Source of the DNA: Phoronis australis
Taxonomy: Eukaryota > Phoronida > Phoronidae
Direction: 5' to 3'
Length of the DNA: 64,000 bases
Assembly (NCBI GenBank): GCA_002633005.1
Contig: NMRA01000408.1
Coordinates: 248,001 to 312,000 of the forward strand
The position numbers were made by a program, and so were the translations under genes. This document shows, one piece after another, positions 1 to 11,488 of the stretch. Positions within the stretch are counted from its first letter, which is position 1, and the number at the start of each line of letters is the position of its first letter. The notes under the pieces were generated by a model, which had not been told where the DNA came from, searched no databases, and saw nothing but the letters and a program-made list of their open reading frames with translations.

Positions 1-1027
1 ATGGCGACGAGAGATTTTTGCACAGTCCAATTATGCAAAATTGGATAAAAACATGATACTTGTCGTCGTTAACAATATTTATTCCATTCTTTTCGTATCC
101 TTGAGAACAAACTTCGACATTCCACTAACAGAACATTGGTAAAGTAATTGACCAAGAGACACGATTAAAAGACACACGATTTTTCAAAACATACTTGTCT
201 TGTTTCATTCTCAAGTGGAAACAAAATTAGGCAGTAATACCACCACAAAGCAAAAGCTAGTAACATACACAGTGGGACACTGGCAAGTGTGAAATACTGC
301 AATGAATGGGGGCTAACAGAAAAGTCATGCAAACAAGTGCAGCGTGCGGCACAACCCTGTTTGCTGCTCATTCAAAATAGGCTTCTGGAACCTAACAAAA
401 GGGGCTTTCGCACTGGAAATTTGGAATCCCTTGATTGCCCTCCCCCCTGCTACGCAACTGTCTGGAACCTAAATATCAGCAATAGAAGCATCCTGGTAAA
501 TGTCAGCGTTAGCTACAAGTGGGACTTATAGAGCAATAGGCTTCAGAGACAGGGTTCAGGCGTACTTAGGAAGAGTAGCAACCATATTTACATATAAAAT
601 TAGCAATAAAATCGCTTTCCAGAGACATGAAGTTAGCAATTAATAATTCGATGTCTGACATGTTGCTTATTTGGAACGCTTCTAGGAACAGTTGCTTTAA
701 TTGACAAACTACATGCCATTTAGTGGCTGACAGCATGGCACAGTAATAAATCATGGAAATTAAATTAAATTAAACTAGGCTTAGTCATCTCAACTCTATA
801 TGCTGCCTTCTTTTAAACTTTCTTCAAAAAATATAGTGGATCAATTTCTTCTCATTGAAAATTCATTTGCGAAATTTCAGACAAAAAAATTTTTTTGTTG
901 TTAATTTTTGAATGATTTGACCTCATTTTCCATCTGATTTCCTACTGGATTTGATCAGAACTTCAACAAAGCCAGACGAATTTCAAAGGAATTTGTAAAA
1001 TCACTGTATTATGCACTGCGAACCTAC
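1..1027 (-). other. Intron after exon C1b-2 (partial)
   Basis: No further kinase exon was found here: the expected continuation (GVKFLRRFKQ-like) is absent on the minus strand. The stretch is AT-rich with short A/T runs and no repeat that I could define. Confidence 0.6.
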
Positions 1028-1207
1028 CTGATTGTCACCGCTTTTTGAGTTCACAAAGACCAAGAGAGGACTGGTACCGGCAGGTCGCGTCGCCTCCCAA
1101 AAGCCGTCCGAGTCAATGTTGTTGATGGTAATAGGGGGCAGTATAGATACCTGACACTGTCCCAGTGGGCAACGACGTGGGAAATATTGCTTGCACGCCG
1201 CGTGCAC
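1028..1207 (-). CDS. DGK delta/eta-like, exon C1b-2 and start of catalytic domain
   Basis: 180 bp, 60 codons, phase 0. [13 protein letters not shown] completes the second C1 finger (C-x4-H-x2-C-x7-C). A linker [12 protein letters not shown] and IDSDGFWEA follows, then [15 protein letters not shown], the first strand of the DAGK catalytic domain, which phosphorylates diacylglycerol to phosphatidic acid using ATP. The Gly-rich G-G-D-G nucleotide motif and the rest of the kinase, with the C-terminal SAM domain expected in this class, lie to the left of the window. The donor is CAG|gtaggt and the acceptor gtttctag. The window therefore holds about the N-terminal quarter of the protein. Confidence 0.96.
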
Positions 1208-1506
1208 CTAGAAACCATATAATAATTAAACAACGTTGGCAACATATCAATAACAAAAAATGGATATTATCACTCGTCCAAGTGAATATTAAATAGAATG
1301 CAAAAAATCATAACGCATGACTATTGGGCTTACTATAACACAAACTTCCGGACATTGCAGAGTTGCCTGGCTGCTTCAACTGGGATTGTCAATAACAATT
1401 AATTATACTGATAACAATTCTGAATTACTACTTCACGATTTCTGTAAACATAAACAAGGCACTAGAATAATAAAATGTAGACCTTGAGTCATCCATGATA
1501 TTAAAG

Positions 1507-1757
1507 TTGAAACTGGTCTGCTGGAGTGCTGGATTACCTTTTTGATTTCCAAGATCTTGGGAGACAAGATACCATCGTCTCCTTTGATGGCATGTTAACT
1601 GTGATGAATCACGGGACTCTGGTCACTGCAGTTTCGAGATCACACGTGACCAGAGTTCCTGCAATTTATCACAGTCAACATCCCATCAAAGGCCACGACG
1701 AGATGTCTCTGAATATCAAGGAAATTAAAAAACCGTAACCCAGCACACCAGTTTCAA
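1507..1757. mobile_element. Foldback (near-complete palindrome) MITE-like element
   Basis: The two halves are inverted copies from GAAACTGGT at the left to ACCAGTTTC at the right. They include matching inner blocks such as CCTTTGATGGCATGTTAACT against the inverse of the right half, and a centre around CTCTGGTCACTGCAG. Pairing seems to run a few bases further out on both sides. No coding capacity is visible, so it would be a non-autonomous DNA element. I could not define the target site duplication. Confidence 0.75.
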
Positions 1758-4037
1758 ATTTGATAACTAGGCTCTAGAATGTTCCAGACTATGTTTCTAT
1801 GTACTAATCACTTATATAATGTAACTTTCTTCTAGAATGACCTCTAGTTTTCTACAGTTTTGTAAACAAATTACATCATTTGTCAGTCATTAGGCTGACC
1901 ACATGGGTCACTGTCCTGGAATGATCTCCAATGATCTATGGTAAACAAATTACGTTATCAAGTGCAATCTGCTAGTAAACAAATGTAACAGCCTACTCCT
2001 GACATCCATTAGTGCCAGGTTTGAAGGACTACAGCATTTTTTGCATAAAAAATAAAACAAATGACTACAACAGAAAAACATGTTTATGAATTAATAAAAG
2101 TAAAACTTGTTTGCTATTTAATTAGCAATTCACACATATCTCAACTTATGTCAATATTTTTCATCTATAATATGCCATTGGAAATGTCATTAATGTATTT
2201 CCCAAGTGTGGAATGAAAAAAAAGCTGCTTTCTTGGGGAAGTAATGGACATGCTCAAAACTGAAATCAGAGGAAAATCCAGGCGTCAGTCTTACAATTGA
2301 AACAGATTTCTTTAAAATCATTTTGCCCTAAAATCCATAGACCCAAAGTGTGTGTCATTTTGGATAAATTTACAAATATTTGACATTTCAATACATGCTC
2401 ATTTAAAACAATATCTGCCAATTTCCACACATAATCACTTTAGATAAAAGCTTGTGCAATGTATTTTCCTAACAAACCGTATAAAGCAGAGGTTTGTTAG
2501 CTTTCAAACGTGAACAAAGCCACATAACTGGTATCTGTCATTTTTCCATGCATATCGGATTTTTGAATAAATAATTCCTTTGCTTAACCTTATGATAGAT
2601 TAAACAAAGCTGGAATTCCATGTTTGTTCTCGTATTTCAAGTTTACAAATGACATCTGTATGTTTGGCAATGCATGCAGTCAAATGCTCAAGACAGTTTC
2701 TCGCTCGGTGATAAGAATGAAAAACTTGGAGCTCTGAAAGCAAAGTGCCAAAAAATGTTCAAACATTCATCTGAAATTCAAGGTAAGAATAATTGGTCAA
2801 CAACTGCGTTTTCTAGGCACAAGAGATGTCAGACAATAAAAAGCAGCTAAGACATTTACTGTTTCTAAAAAATTAAAAATTTCTCGATCGCATAAATACG
2901 ACGTGCAGTGAAGTCGGTGGAGACTGGCTACAGTGAAAGGAAGAAATTTAATCTTTGATGCGTGTGTCTACGTGTTATCATGCTATTTCTAGTGCATTAA
3001 AGTTCTGTTAGAAACATGAGGGTCGAATTTGGGGAGGGGCGGGGGGGTTAACCCGTTGCACAAACCCGTTGTATTTTTATACGTAGCAATCTACCAGATG
3101 AATATAGCATTGAATGAATTTACTTCAATCGATAATAAATATACCAGAGGTTAATTTATTGAATAAGAGCTTTAGGATCAAGAGAAGACATACTGCCTGA
3201 ATAACTTGTCTGCAGACATGTCCTTGTGAATCCATTGTTAGAAAATTTTGATGAGAAGATTGCATGACAGAAGGATGAAGATTCAATTTGATAACCAGAA
3301 AAAAATCACCCAGATAACTTATTGATGATTTCTTTTCAAAGTGAAACCTATTTGTATAACAAAGCAATATGTCAGGCCTTTATAAATTTCCTTGTATGAA
3401 ATCCATCGCTAACATCATATGCGATGGAACAGCACTAATTTCACATTCTCAGACGTTTCTTCTAGGGTTACACCTGAGCAATTTCAGAAATATAATACGA
3501 CCGCCGCGCTTCCCCCCTGTCCACTGACTATCGAGGTACCGATTGTCGGTTTATAATCGAATTAGCGTGTGAAAGCCCAAGCTTGATAACATTCAATTTG
3601 GTTTTCTCTAGTAATGACACTCACAAACCATGCTGACCGTAGTTGGATATTAAAAAATCTTCATGAGATGCGTGTACTGTCCTGTGACATTTAGAAAGAC
3701 TGTAAAACCTCATGTTTTCTTTCTATGAGGTGTTTGAGTGATTCAGTATCCTAATAGGAGGTGAAGGCTCACTACAGACTACGGTTCGGGACAACCTCGA
3801 AGCGCGTGATAATTTCTGTGTGTCATTCGACAGAAGGATTAAATTGTAGCAAGAAGTTTATAAGATAATACAAATAATTAATTTTTATGCACTAGTTTTT
3901 GTTTTAAGCTAATTTTCAAAAAGTACGATGACGGAAAGTTCTGTGGAATCAAAAGTAGAGAGGAATAACTGATGCCCAGTAGCTCTTCAAAGACCTACTT
4001 AAACTTATGGCAGACATGGGTCATATCGTAAGCTTAC

Positions 4038-4400
4038 GCAATATTGCCCAGCATGCTTGTAACAGCTGAATCACCAGCTATGGAGTCTTAATTCTCCCAA
4101 GCCCATGACGATTATAAGCAGCGTTTACAACAGACAGCAAACAATAGAGCATATGTCCAATTTTGAAGAGGAACTTAATTAAGTGATTTTATTATGAATG
4201 GTGTACTTTGTGACACTAAAGCGATGACCTTGAAGTTTGCGGCAATGAACTGGAATTACTTTATGCACAAGAGCTAGTGATGATGAGTGTAGAATCTCCG
4301 TATTCGCTTGATACAACTGGCACCTTCAGAATCTGTGGGATTTGAGCAGGCCGTGGCCCACTGGTTACAGGCCGAGCTAGTAAATTTGAGCGAAACTCTT
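4038..4400. repeat. Diverged dispersed repeat, copy 1
   Basis: Begins TTGCCCAGCATGCTTGTAA and then GCTGAATCACC. The same opening is found at 43392 followed by similar spaced blocks (an AGCAGCT or CAGACAGCAA stretch, then GGCAATGA-CTGGA). The similarity is patchy, as expected for old copies of one element. The copy at 43392 keeps a short open frame rich in Asp/Glu followed by Cys; I do not recognise the protein. Confidence 0.4.
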
Positions 4401-5252
4401 CGTAAATATTAAGATTCCTTTATTTTAAACGACCTTTCCATGACCTTGGAAAAATCGAACACAATACCGATTTCAAATCGATGAGAACAGCGCAGGACTT
4501 GCCCGATCTCTCTTGTTTATGCGAAGTATAATAGCACAGTTTGATTTTTGTTTTAACCATTTATATTTGTATAAATCATGTACACGTAAAATGCACATAC
4601 ACGAATGCATGTTCTTATATCACTTCCAATAAAACATGATTGCATTTTTATATTCTTGTTGTTCTTGGCAAAGGATATTGATTTGTTGGCTGTAAATATT
4701 TTTTCATAACCACCTAAATTGCTGCAAATTCATATATTTTTTAATGAAGAGAAAGTGCTCTCTATTCCAATAATCTAAAATTGTTTCAATATTTTTGTTG
4801 ACACATTTGCCAAAAACAATGAATGCACAATTTTTATGACACATAATGACCAAAAAGGGCAATTAATATTGGTTTTATCCCATAATGCTAATTTACCTAC
4901 AATAATGGGACTTCGTTTGAAAGACCAGTCATTAGCTAGAAATTTGTCACCCACAGAGCTGCGTGCCATGGAAATTAGTTTCATTGGCTGAGATGCAACC
5001 CACACAATGGCCCAGCTGCCAAGCGCTATTATTAATTTATTGTGTGTACATTGCTGGCTGCAAATAAGGCAACCAGGGAAGAATGGTATTGATATTAAAA
5101 ATAGAGTCATGTTTGGAAATTCCAAGCGAGTAAGATATGAGGTCAACACAAGTCTTATTGAACATTTCTGCCTTTTCTAACGAGTTTCTTGGTGCCGAAT
5201 TAAAAATATCTTAAACTGAGAATTTTTACCATTTATTTGACTCTGGTTTATG

Positions 5253-5566
5253 CGCCGTCCACACACAGACGTACCCTAAAACACGTTAACCTTAGAATGA
5301 GTTGCCGCTAGGTGTAGGAGCTGTATGGACACTACTTAAACTAGTGCAACTTTCCAACTTGTGACAGCTTACTCCACCGTATTGAGGTAGGCTAACTTGT
5401 TCTAGGATAACTTGCGCCACTTCTAAATGATGTGCGACCACAAACCTGGGGCAAGGCGAGAAGTCGCGGTTACATACAGCCGTGTCTTATTTTGCTCGTT
5501 GTATTCCCATCAACTGCTCCTTGTCATGCACAGAGCGATAACTTCTGCCTTACCCTAGTTATCAGA

Positions 5567-5597
<31 letters not shown>

Positions 5598-5676
5598 GGA
5601 CGCTTCACTTAAAGTGTTGCAAGTTGCACTGGTGCAAGTTGTTCTAGGGTAAGTGTGTGTGTGGACGGGACTCTAG
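5253..5676. mobile_element. MITE-like element with terminal inverted repeats
   Basis: The left end CCGTCCACACACAGACGTACC and the right end (inverse of GGGTAAGTGTGTGTGTGGACGG) form an imperfect inverted repeat of roughly 30 bp. A (TG)n microsatellite is inside it. The left 190 bp recur in the same order at 33056-33245 with clear divergence, so this is a dispersed family. No open frame of note. Confidence 0.6.
5568..5598. repeat. (TG)n microsatellite
   Basis: About fourteen TG units ending in TGCGTGTGG, inside the MITE-like element. A second short TG run lies at 5651-5664. Confidence 0.95.
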
Positions 5677-5790
5677 ATTTATTTTTAAGTCCTAATTTTT
5701 ACCAATGAAAACCTGAAGGCATAACTGGTGCTGGGGAACTTTTATTCCACTTCCACGCTACTCTGAGTGAGGCTGGCTGTACCTACTTAC

Positions 5791-5919
5791 CATTGTACGG
5801 CACCAAAGACAACGAAAGTCTTGTAGACGTAGCACACTACCACAAGTCTTATCACAGACAGAGCACTTTGCACTAACTGGCAGGTTTCCTTCCAACCACT
5901 GATGGGGCATAGCAATCAT
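5791..5919 (-). CDS. DGK delta/eta-like, exon C1b-1
   Basis: 129 bp, 43 codons, phase 0. It reads [20 protein letters not shown] and continues [20 protein letters not shown] and RTM. This is the first part of the second C1 finger: His of HQW, 12 residues, C-S-V-C, 14 residues, C-L-W-C. It is nearly identical to DGK-delta/eta, whose sequence is [17 protein letters not shown]. The acceptor is ttggttttag and the donor ATG|gtaagt. A MITE-like element lies about 115 bp downstream in the next intron. Confidence 0.96.
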
Positions 5920-6179
5920 CTAAAACCAAAAGCATGAATTAGTGATCAACACAGAACTAAGGTAGACAGAATTCATTTCGTGACTACATATCAAGAGCAA
6001 CCTAGAGCAATGAAATGCACCCATGAATGCACTGTGAATGGCATGTATCTAGGGGTGCTTATGAGTATGATAAAAATGACTACGAGATACAGCTACAAAC
6101 GCAAAAATACCAGGAGGCACCAAAGTAGTTGGACGCATCTGAAAATCCACGTCAGTTGAACTCTTATTTGTCAGTAAGA

Positions 6180-7345
6180 ACATATCTGCCAATTTTCAAA
6201 ATCATCCCCTGAGAGGTTTGGTGGAAAAAGAGGCAGACGACACGCAAAAAACAGACACAAAAACAAAAAATGACCACTAGGTCACAGGCAAATCAGTCCC
6301 AAAATGGAAAGGTGCTGTTATTTTCATAATAGAAACTTGCTTGACAAACGTTATAAAAAACCATCAAGGAATTCTGAAGATACAAAGGCAAACCTAAAAA
6401 CTAAAGTTGCACACTAGGGGGCACAGCAGGAATGAGAGCCATCCAAAAGTCGTGGGCAGCCGTTCTCACCTTTATAGGAAAACACTAGCAAATTTCAAAA
6501 AGATTCTGCAAAGGATTAAGGAGATACAGTCGTGGAAACAAAATCACCACTAAGGAGCACCGCAGTAGTCAGAACTATCCAAAAACCAACATTCAGTCAG
6601 AGGTCATAGTCTTCTACTACAGTTCATAATTATCTTTTGAGCGGTTTGGCAGATTACAAGGCAGACACCAAAACTGGACTTATAGTAATAAAAATGATGT
6701 GGCCCTTGCCGAATTTCCCAAAAATCCACCGACAAACTCCGAGATACACAGGAAATGGGACAAACTTAAATTGCCACAAGGGTGCACAGCAGCGATTGGT
6801 TGGACTGAATCTCGTCACCATCTGTTGTCAGCTTCATAGGAACATAGCTGTCAAATTTCACAAAGTTTCAGTAAGACTAAGGAATACAGCCGTGGACACA
6901 AAAAGTAAAATCATTATGTGACCCCATGCACAAACCTATGTCAACTGTGGTCTCCTCATCAGGAACACATCCACCAACTTTCATAGTGATCCTTCAAGCT
7001 GTTTGGCAGACAGAAACGCGAACACCAAAAAAATGGCCACTAGGTGGCGCAGAGTTGTCAAATCTGTTCGAAAAAGGGAAGACCTCATTTCCTTAATAGA
7101 AAACCATTTGCCAAATTTTATGGAAATCCATCATGGAACTTGTATGAAACAGGCAAAATTAATGTAAAAAAAATAAAATTGCCAACAGGGGGTGAATTGG
7201 ATCGGTCAGAAATTCTTTGCCATCTATTGCCAGCTTGATAGAAAAAATAAGACATATTTCATTAAGTTCCTGCTAGTGGTTTATGAGATACAGTAGTGGA
7301 TGCCTGGGTGAGCCGCTTAGGACAGACTGACGGCAATATGCACTG
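6180..7345. repeat. Modular dispersed repeat, block A
   Basis: Several diverged modules of roughly 150-200 bp in a row. Each has the order: TTTCATxGAAATCC-like segment, CAAGG-GTTTxxGAGATACAG, a short A-rich stretch ending in CAAAA, then CCACTAGGxGGCxCAG, then a TC-GTC-GAAAA-GGG segment. The same modules recur at 8640-9070, 49140-49420, 51290-51830 and 57880-58400. Open frames in the blocks (for example 6637-6921 and 7044-7238) are not conserved between copies. The element type is unclear: SINE-like or a non-autonomous DNA element. Confidence 0.6.
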
Positions 7346-8199
7346 ACATATCATGTGGGTGAATAATCAATGAAACTGATGAAGCAACAATTGATTTCAA
7401 CATGCAACAATAGTTCAACCTCCTTAATATTAATATACCGTAAGGGACTCGCCAACCCAACCCATGGTCTCAGACTGCTCCACCCCTTTAATCTGCAACA
7501 GGCAACATCATTTTGCTTGACAATTTTCAAGGGCTACCTACTTCACACAAGATGGATTTCACACCATCTAGGTGACTGACCCAAGAGCTGTAGCTGGGTT
7601 CAAAACAACATACAACAGCATGCAAACATGTTATTCCTTCTGGACTTGGATGTCAGTAAATAACACATTGATAAGAGGGTGATTAAAAAGATCATGCCCA
7701 CAAAATTCTTAAATGCCCAAGTGGCAAACTAATGACTGATCTCTTTGTTGATTGCATTAAGCCAATATAAACAACTCAACAGCTGGTAGCTGTTGGTCTT
7801 GGTGTTACTTTGTAATCACATTTATCACAGAATTTACTGGATGCCTTGGTCAGAGTCCTGAAATTGCACATTGACCTCTTAATAAATGCATAGCCAATGA
7901 AAAAACTGAAGGAAATGCGAACAAGAACAGGTTTTATAGCGAACATCACGAACATCTCGAATAACGGCCATAATATAGCAGGATTTTAATTACCTACAAG
8001 TTTCAAGTTGACTAGCAGTTTGTCAGAATTAGACAAAATTGAAGGGTTTCTTAATAAGCACACAGTAGTTTTCAAAATACACTGGACACTTTAGGGCAAA
8101 AACCTGTCTTTGTAAGACATAATTACACTGAGCAACAACTTTGAACTTCTGAAGCTATATATTGGAATACTACACAAAAATCCGTACTTTTTTAGTCAG

Positions 8200-9080
8200 A
8201 AAAGACCTAAGACAGCCAGGAGCCAAATCTTTTAAGGATCATCACAAAATTTAGTTAAATGGACTCGATAAAGAAAAGAAGACACCTGGCGAAATTAAAT
8301 GAAAAAAGAAGAACGAGAAGGCTGATGATGATTGATGACGATCGGAATGAAGCCGACAAAAATGATTACGCAATACACAAACTTGTACAACAGTTGGCTA
8401 AAATGAACAGAAAACGACAATATGATGAATGTGATTGTTACGAAAGTGCAGCCGGGAATTAGCCAATAAAAGATCCGTCATCTGATTAGAAAAAAATGGA
8501 ATAACTCAGATAGCGCTCGATGAGATCTTTCTACGTAATAATATCAGAAGAATCCCCTTAAGCACGAAAATTTGAACAAGATAGGTAAAGTGTTGAAATG
8601 CATCCGGCCCACAACTGAACCGCAAACAGTATGCTTCTGAGGGTGTTTACTGGTAGCATGAAAATAGCCAATCGGTCGACTCCGTCAGAAAAAATTTCAA
8701 GGGAATCTGGAGATACAGAGGCACAGAATTCAGAATTGCAGCTGAATCTGTCTGAAAATCAATGGTACCTGTCATCATCCCTACAGGAACAAATCTGTTA
8801 ACTTTCTCCATTCTCCAAAGAGAAACATCTGCAAACACCGGACGCCAAAATAAAGATGACAGCAATTTCAGAAAGATCCTTAAAAGACAGAACAGCTACG
8901 ACTCGGCAACTTGAAAGATGGCTACCACAGCGCCATCACCTGTCAGATTTCAACCAAAACAAAAAGTCTCGAGCTATCGATGAGAAAAATGTTGTGAGTA
9001 GATTTCGTGTCAATCAGATGAGAAATGCAGTTACACTAACACAAAATTATGGCACAGAAACAGATTTGGTGTAAAAATTC
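8200..9080. repeat. Modular dispersed repeat, block B
   Basis: A purine-rich part (about 8260-8460) resembles pieces at 46770-46860 and 50150-50300. Then comes a part with the GAGATACAG module, and a part at 8950-9070 (TTGTGAGTAGATTTCGTGT) similar to 50890-50930. The 67-codon frame 8259-8462, rich in Lys, Arg, Asp and Glu, is explained by the purine-rich repeat. Confidence 0.45.
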
Positions 9081-11015
9081 CGCTAAGTAATGAATATCAA
9101 ATAGCTCATTGCATGCCATAAGTTTGCCAAAGCTTGGCCTTGTCCAGTTTTATTTTCAAATCTTGTAACTATGCCACTGTAATACCAAGTGACTTGTTGA
9201 CTTGAATCATCAACATGGCCTGTGTATGATACACAATAAAAAACAGCATCTTCAATGGAGTACACAAGGATTGATTAAATCATGGTTCACACAATTTTTA
9301 GCAGTTTAGCATTCGTAATGTTACTCAATCATTCCAAGAAAAAAGAGCTGTTATTCAATATTTTTTTCTACAATCACATATTATCCTATGCAACAGTATT
9401 CTAGTTAGCCAGCATTTTTTGGCTTTTGGTGCATTGGGGCATTGGACTTCCAACACTGACATCTCTTTATACAAAAGTTACATCTTCTGTCAAATAGATC
9501 GTGATGATGCAGAATGCAGGAAAACAAATTATTGTTAGAGGGAGGTCATGAAAAATTGATTGAGACACAATATTAAAATTCTGCATGCTTCTTGGTGATC
9601 TATACGGCATCAAATGGAAACTTTTCTCAGCTAAGAACTTGAAGGAAAAAAGAGTGACCTTATCGAAGGGTTTGTTCCTCAATAATAAATTAAGAGAATC
9701 CTCTCAAGGGACATTACCTCACCCCCCACAGCTACTTAGTTATTTTCTGACAAAACACATTTTATTTTGTGTAGGTTGGAAGAATTTCAACTTTACAGCA
9801 CCTGGCGAACATGTGTCCAGCATACTGTATCAACTAAACTGTAAATTTAGATAGAACACAGCCGTTTTCGATGACTCTGGGAATAAATCGGTGAAGAAAA
9901 AAGGACACAGTAGTAAACCTTGGGAAGGGAACTGGTGTCATTTTTACACAGAAAACAGAACAAATTCTTGTTTCCACATTAAAAATGTTGCAGAGAATGT
10001 ATTCAATGTTTAATGTCATCTGTAATTTTAAAATGTCACAGGGAAGTCTCAACTGTGACAGCATTTTTGTTGCCTTTTGCTTATGTAAGTCACATCATCA
10101 ATGTTTGTGTCAAAAATGAGAGACAGTTTGTGAAAAGGGAACCACCACTTGATGCAAACCTAAAATAACTGTAAACAGAAGAAAACATCAACTACTTGAC
10201 TCGCACTTTGTCAAAGAATTCTCAAAACTATTACAGAATGTCACAGAATTTCAGGCACGCAAGTTTTGCCACAGAATGACAGCAAGTCACAGGGAGTCCA
10301 TTCTCTGATGTGGAAACTTAATTTTTACTGTCTGTGGTTCTATTGAAACAAACCAAATGAAGCAGAATTGTGACACTGTCACACACAACCCCTGATCTCC
10401 CGACATCGTTATCTGAGGAGGGGAAGATTCTAAAAACACAAAAGGAAAATAAGAACAACATTGTGTTCACACTGTATCTACAATGACGCTGCAAATGGGA
10501 GAAGGGGCTACGTTCAACACCATCAGCCATCATCAGCATGAATGAACTCTGAGATCTCTTTATTGATCGCACTATTGAACTCCATATTAATGTAATAAAA
10601 AAAAAAAACTGGTGAGGTCGTTGACCGTTGAACCAACAAACCAATCTATAAGTCAAATTGATAAAAGTGATAAAATAGCAACTCCAAAATTTAGATCATT
10701 GCCACGACGAATCAACACGTCTAGATGAGAAAATTCTGAGCTTTACTACAGACCTGCCAAACTCGTAAACACTGACTGCATTTTAAATCCAACACATCGT
10801 ATCGTGCAACTTGAAGTGCTCAAAAACACTGCATGTCGGCAGTTTTCAAAACATGTTGACAAACATTTGGTTGTTGAAAAATTGACAGAAAACCTTATGT
10901 AACTTTTCAGTGATTTAAAATCAGTTTCCGTCTGATTTCTCACATAATTTTCGCAATTTCTACAATTAAGCAAATTTCTGCATTTAACAGATGTGACACA
11001 ATAAGCACAAACTGC

Positions 11016-11365
11016 TAACACCATCAACACCAACATCATCAACACCAACACCAACACCACCAACATCACCAACACTAACACCACCAACATCACCAACATC
11101 ATCACCAACACCAACATCACCAACACCATCACCAACATCATCAACATCACCAACACCACCATCATCAACACCAACATCATCAACACCAACATCATCAACA
11201 CCAACATCACCAACACCACCTACACCAACATCACCAACACCATCATCATCAACACCAACATCACCAACACCAATATCAACAACACCAACACCATCAACAC
11301 CAACATCACCAACACCAACATCATCAACACCAACATCACCAACAACACCAGCATCATCAACACCA
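11016..11365. repeat. (CAACACCAACATCAC)-type minisatellite
   Basis: About 350 bp of CAACAC, CAACAT, CATCAT and CACCAC triplet-pair units, with imperfect 9-, 15- and 18-bp higher patterns. It gives long low-complexity open frames on the minus strand (Val-Leu-Met-rich or Gly-Val-Asp-rich), which are artefacts of the repeat. It ends 12 bp from the 5' splice site of exon C1a-2. Confidence 0.95.
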
Positions 11366-11378
11366 GGCAATACCATAC

Positions 11379-11488
11379 CCCAGTTTCATCCTCAATGATG
11401 TCCTTCTGTCCCACCGCTGCCAGTGTTGTCCACTTACAATTGTTCTGGGCTCTGACAGCACACTTCTTGTGAGCCTTGAATTTGCACA
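11379..11488 (-). CDS. DGK delta/eta-like, exon C1a-2
   Basis: 110 bp, which completes the split Val codon from C1a-1. It encodes [20 protein letters not shown] and then [17 protein letters not shown]. It finishes the first zinc finger with C-x4-H-x2-C-x7-C spacing, so all eight zinc ligands are present across the two exons. Compared with the vertebrate VGKDIIED linker there is one extra Gln (VGQKDIIED). The acceptor is tgtatttcag. The donor, GGG|gtatgg, is a little weak, and only about 12 bp beyond it begins a 350-bp triplet-type array. Confidence 0.96.

Larger units (their letters stand above)
1208..5790 (-). other. Intron between C1b-1 and C1b-2
   Basis: 4.6 kb. It holds a 250-bp foldback element at 1507-1757, a diverged repeat block (about 4038-4400) related to 43392-43720, and a MITE-like element at 5253-5676. 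A 124-codon open frame on the minus strand at 4775-5149 has no recognisable domain and is probably chance. The remainder shows nothing I can assign. Confidence 0.55.
5920..11378 (-). other. Intron between C1a-2 and C1b-1
   Basis: 5.5 kb. It contains blocks of a modular dispersed repeat (6180-7345 and 8200-9080) and a triplet-type minisatellite against the 5' splice site (11016-11365). The stretch 9080-11000 shows only short open frames with no domain and ordinary AT-rich sequence. Confidence 0.55.

Noticed and set aside
4775-5149. 124-codon minus-strand frame
   Set aside because: Hydrophobic and AT-driven, with no recognisable domain and no fit to the kinase exon phases.
5432-5647. 71-codon plus-strand frame with a Cys/Val run
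   Set aside because: It translates the TG microsatellite in the MITE-like element.
8259-8462. 67-codon Lys/Arg/Asp/Glu-rich plus-strand frame
   Set aside because: Explained by a purine-rich dispersed repeat with relatives near 46.8 and 50.2 kb where the frame is not kept.
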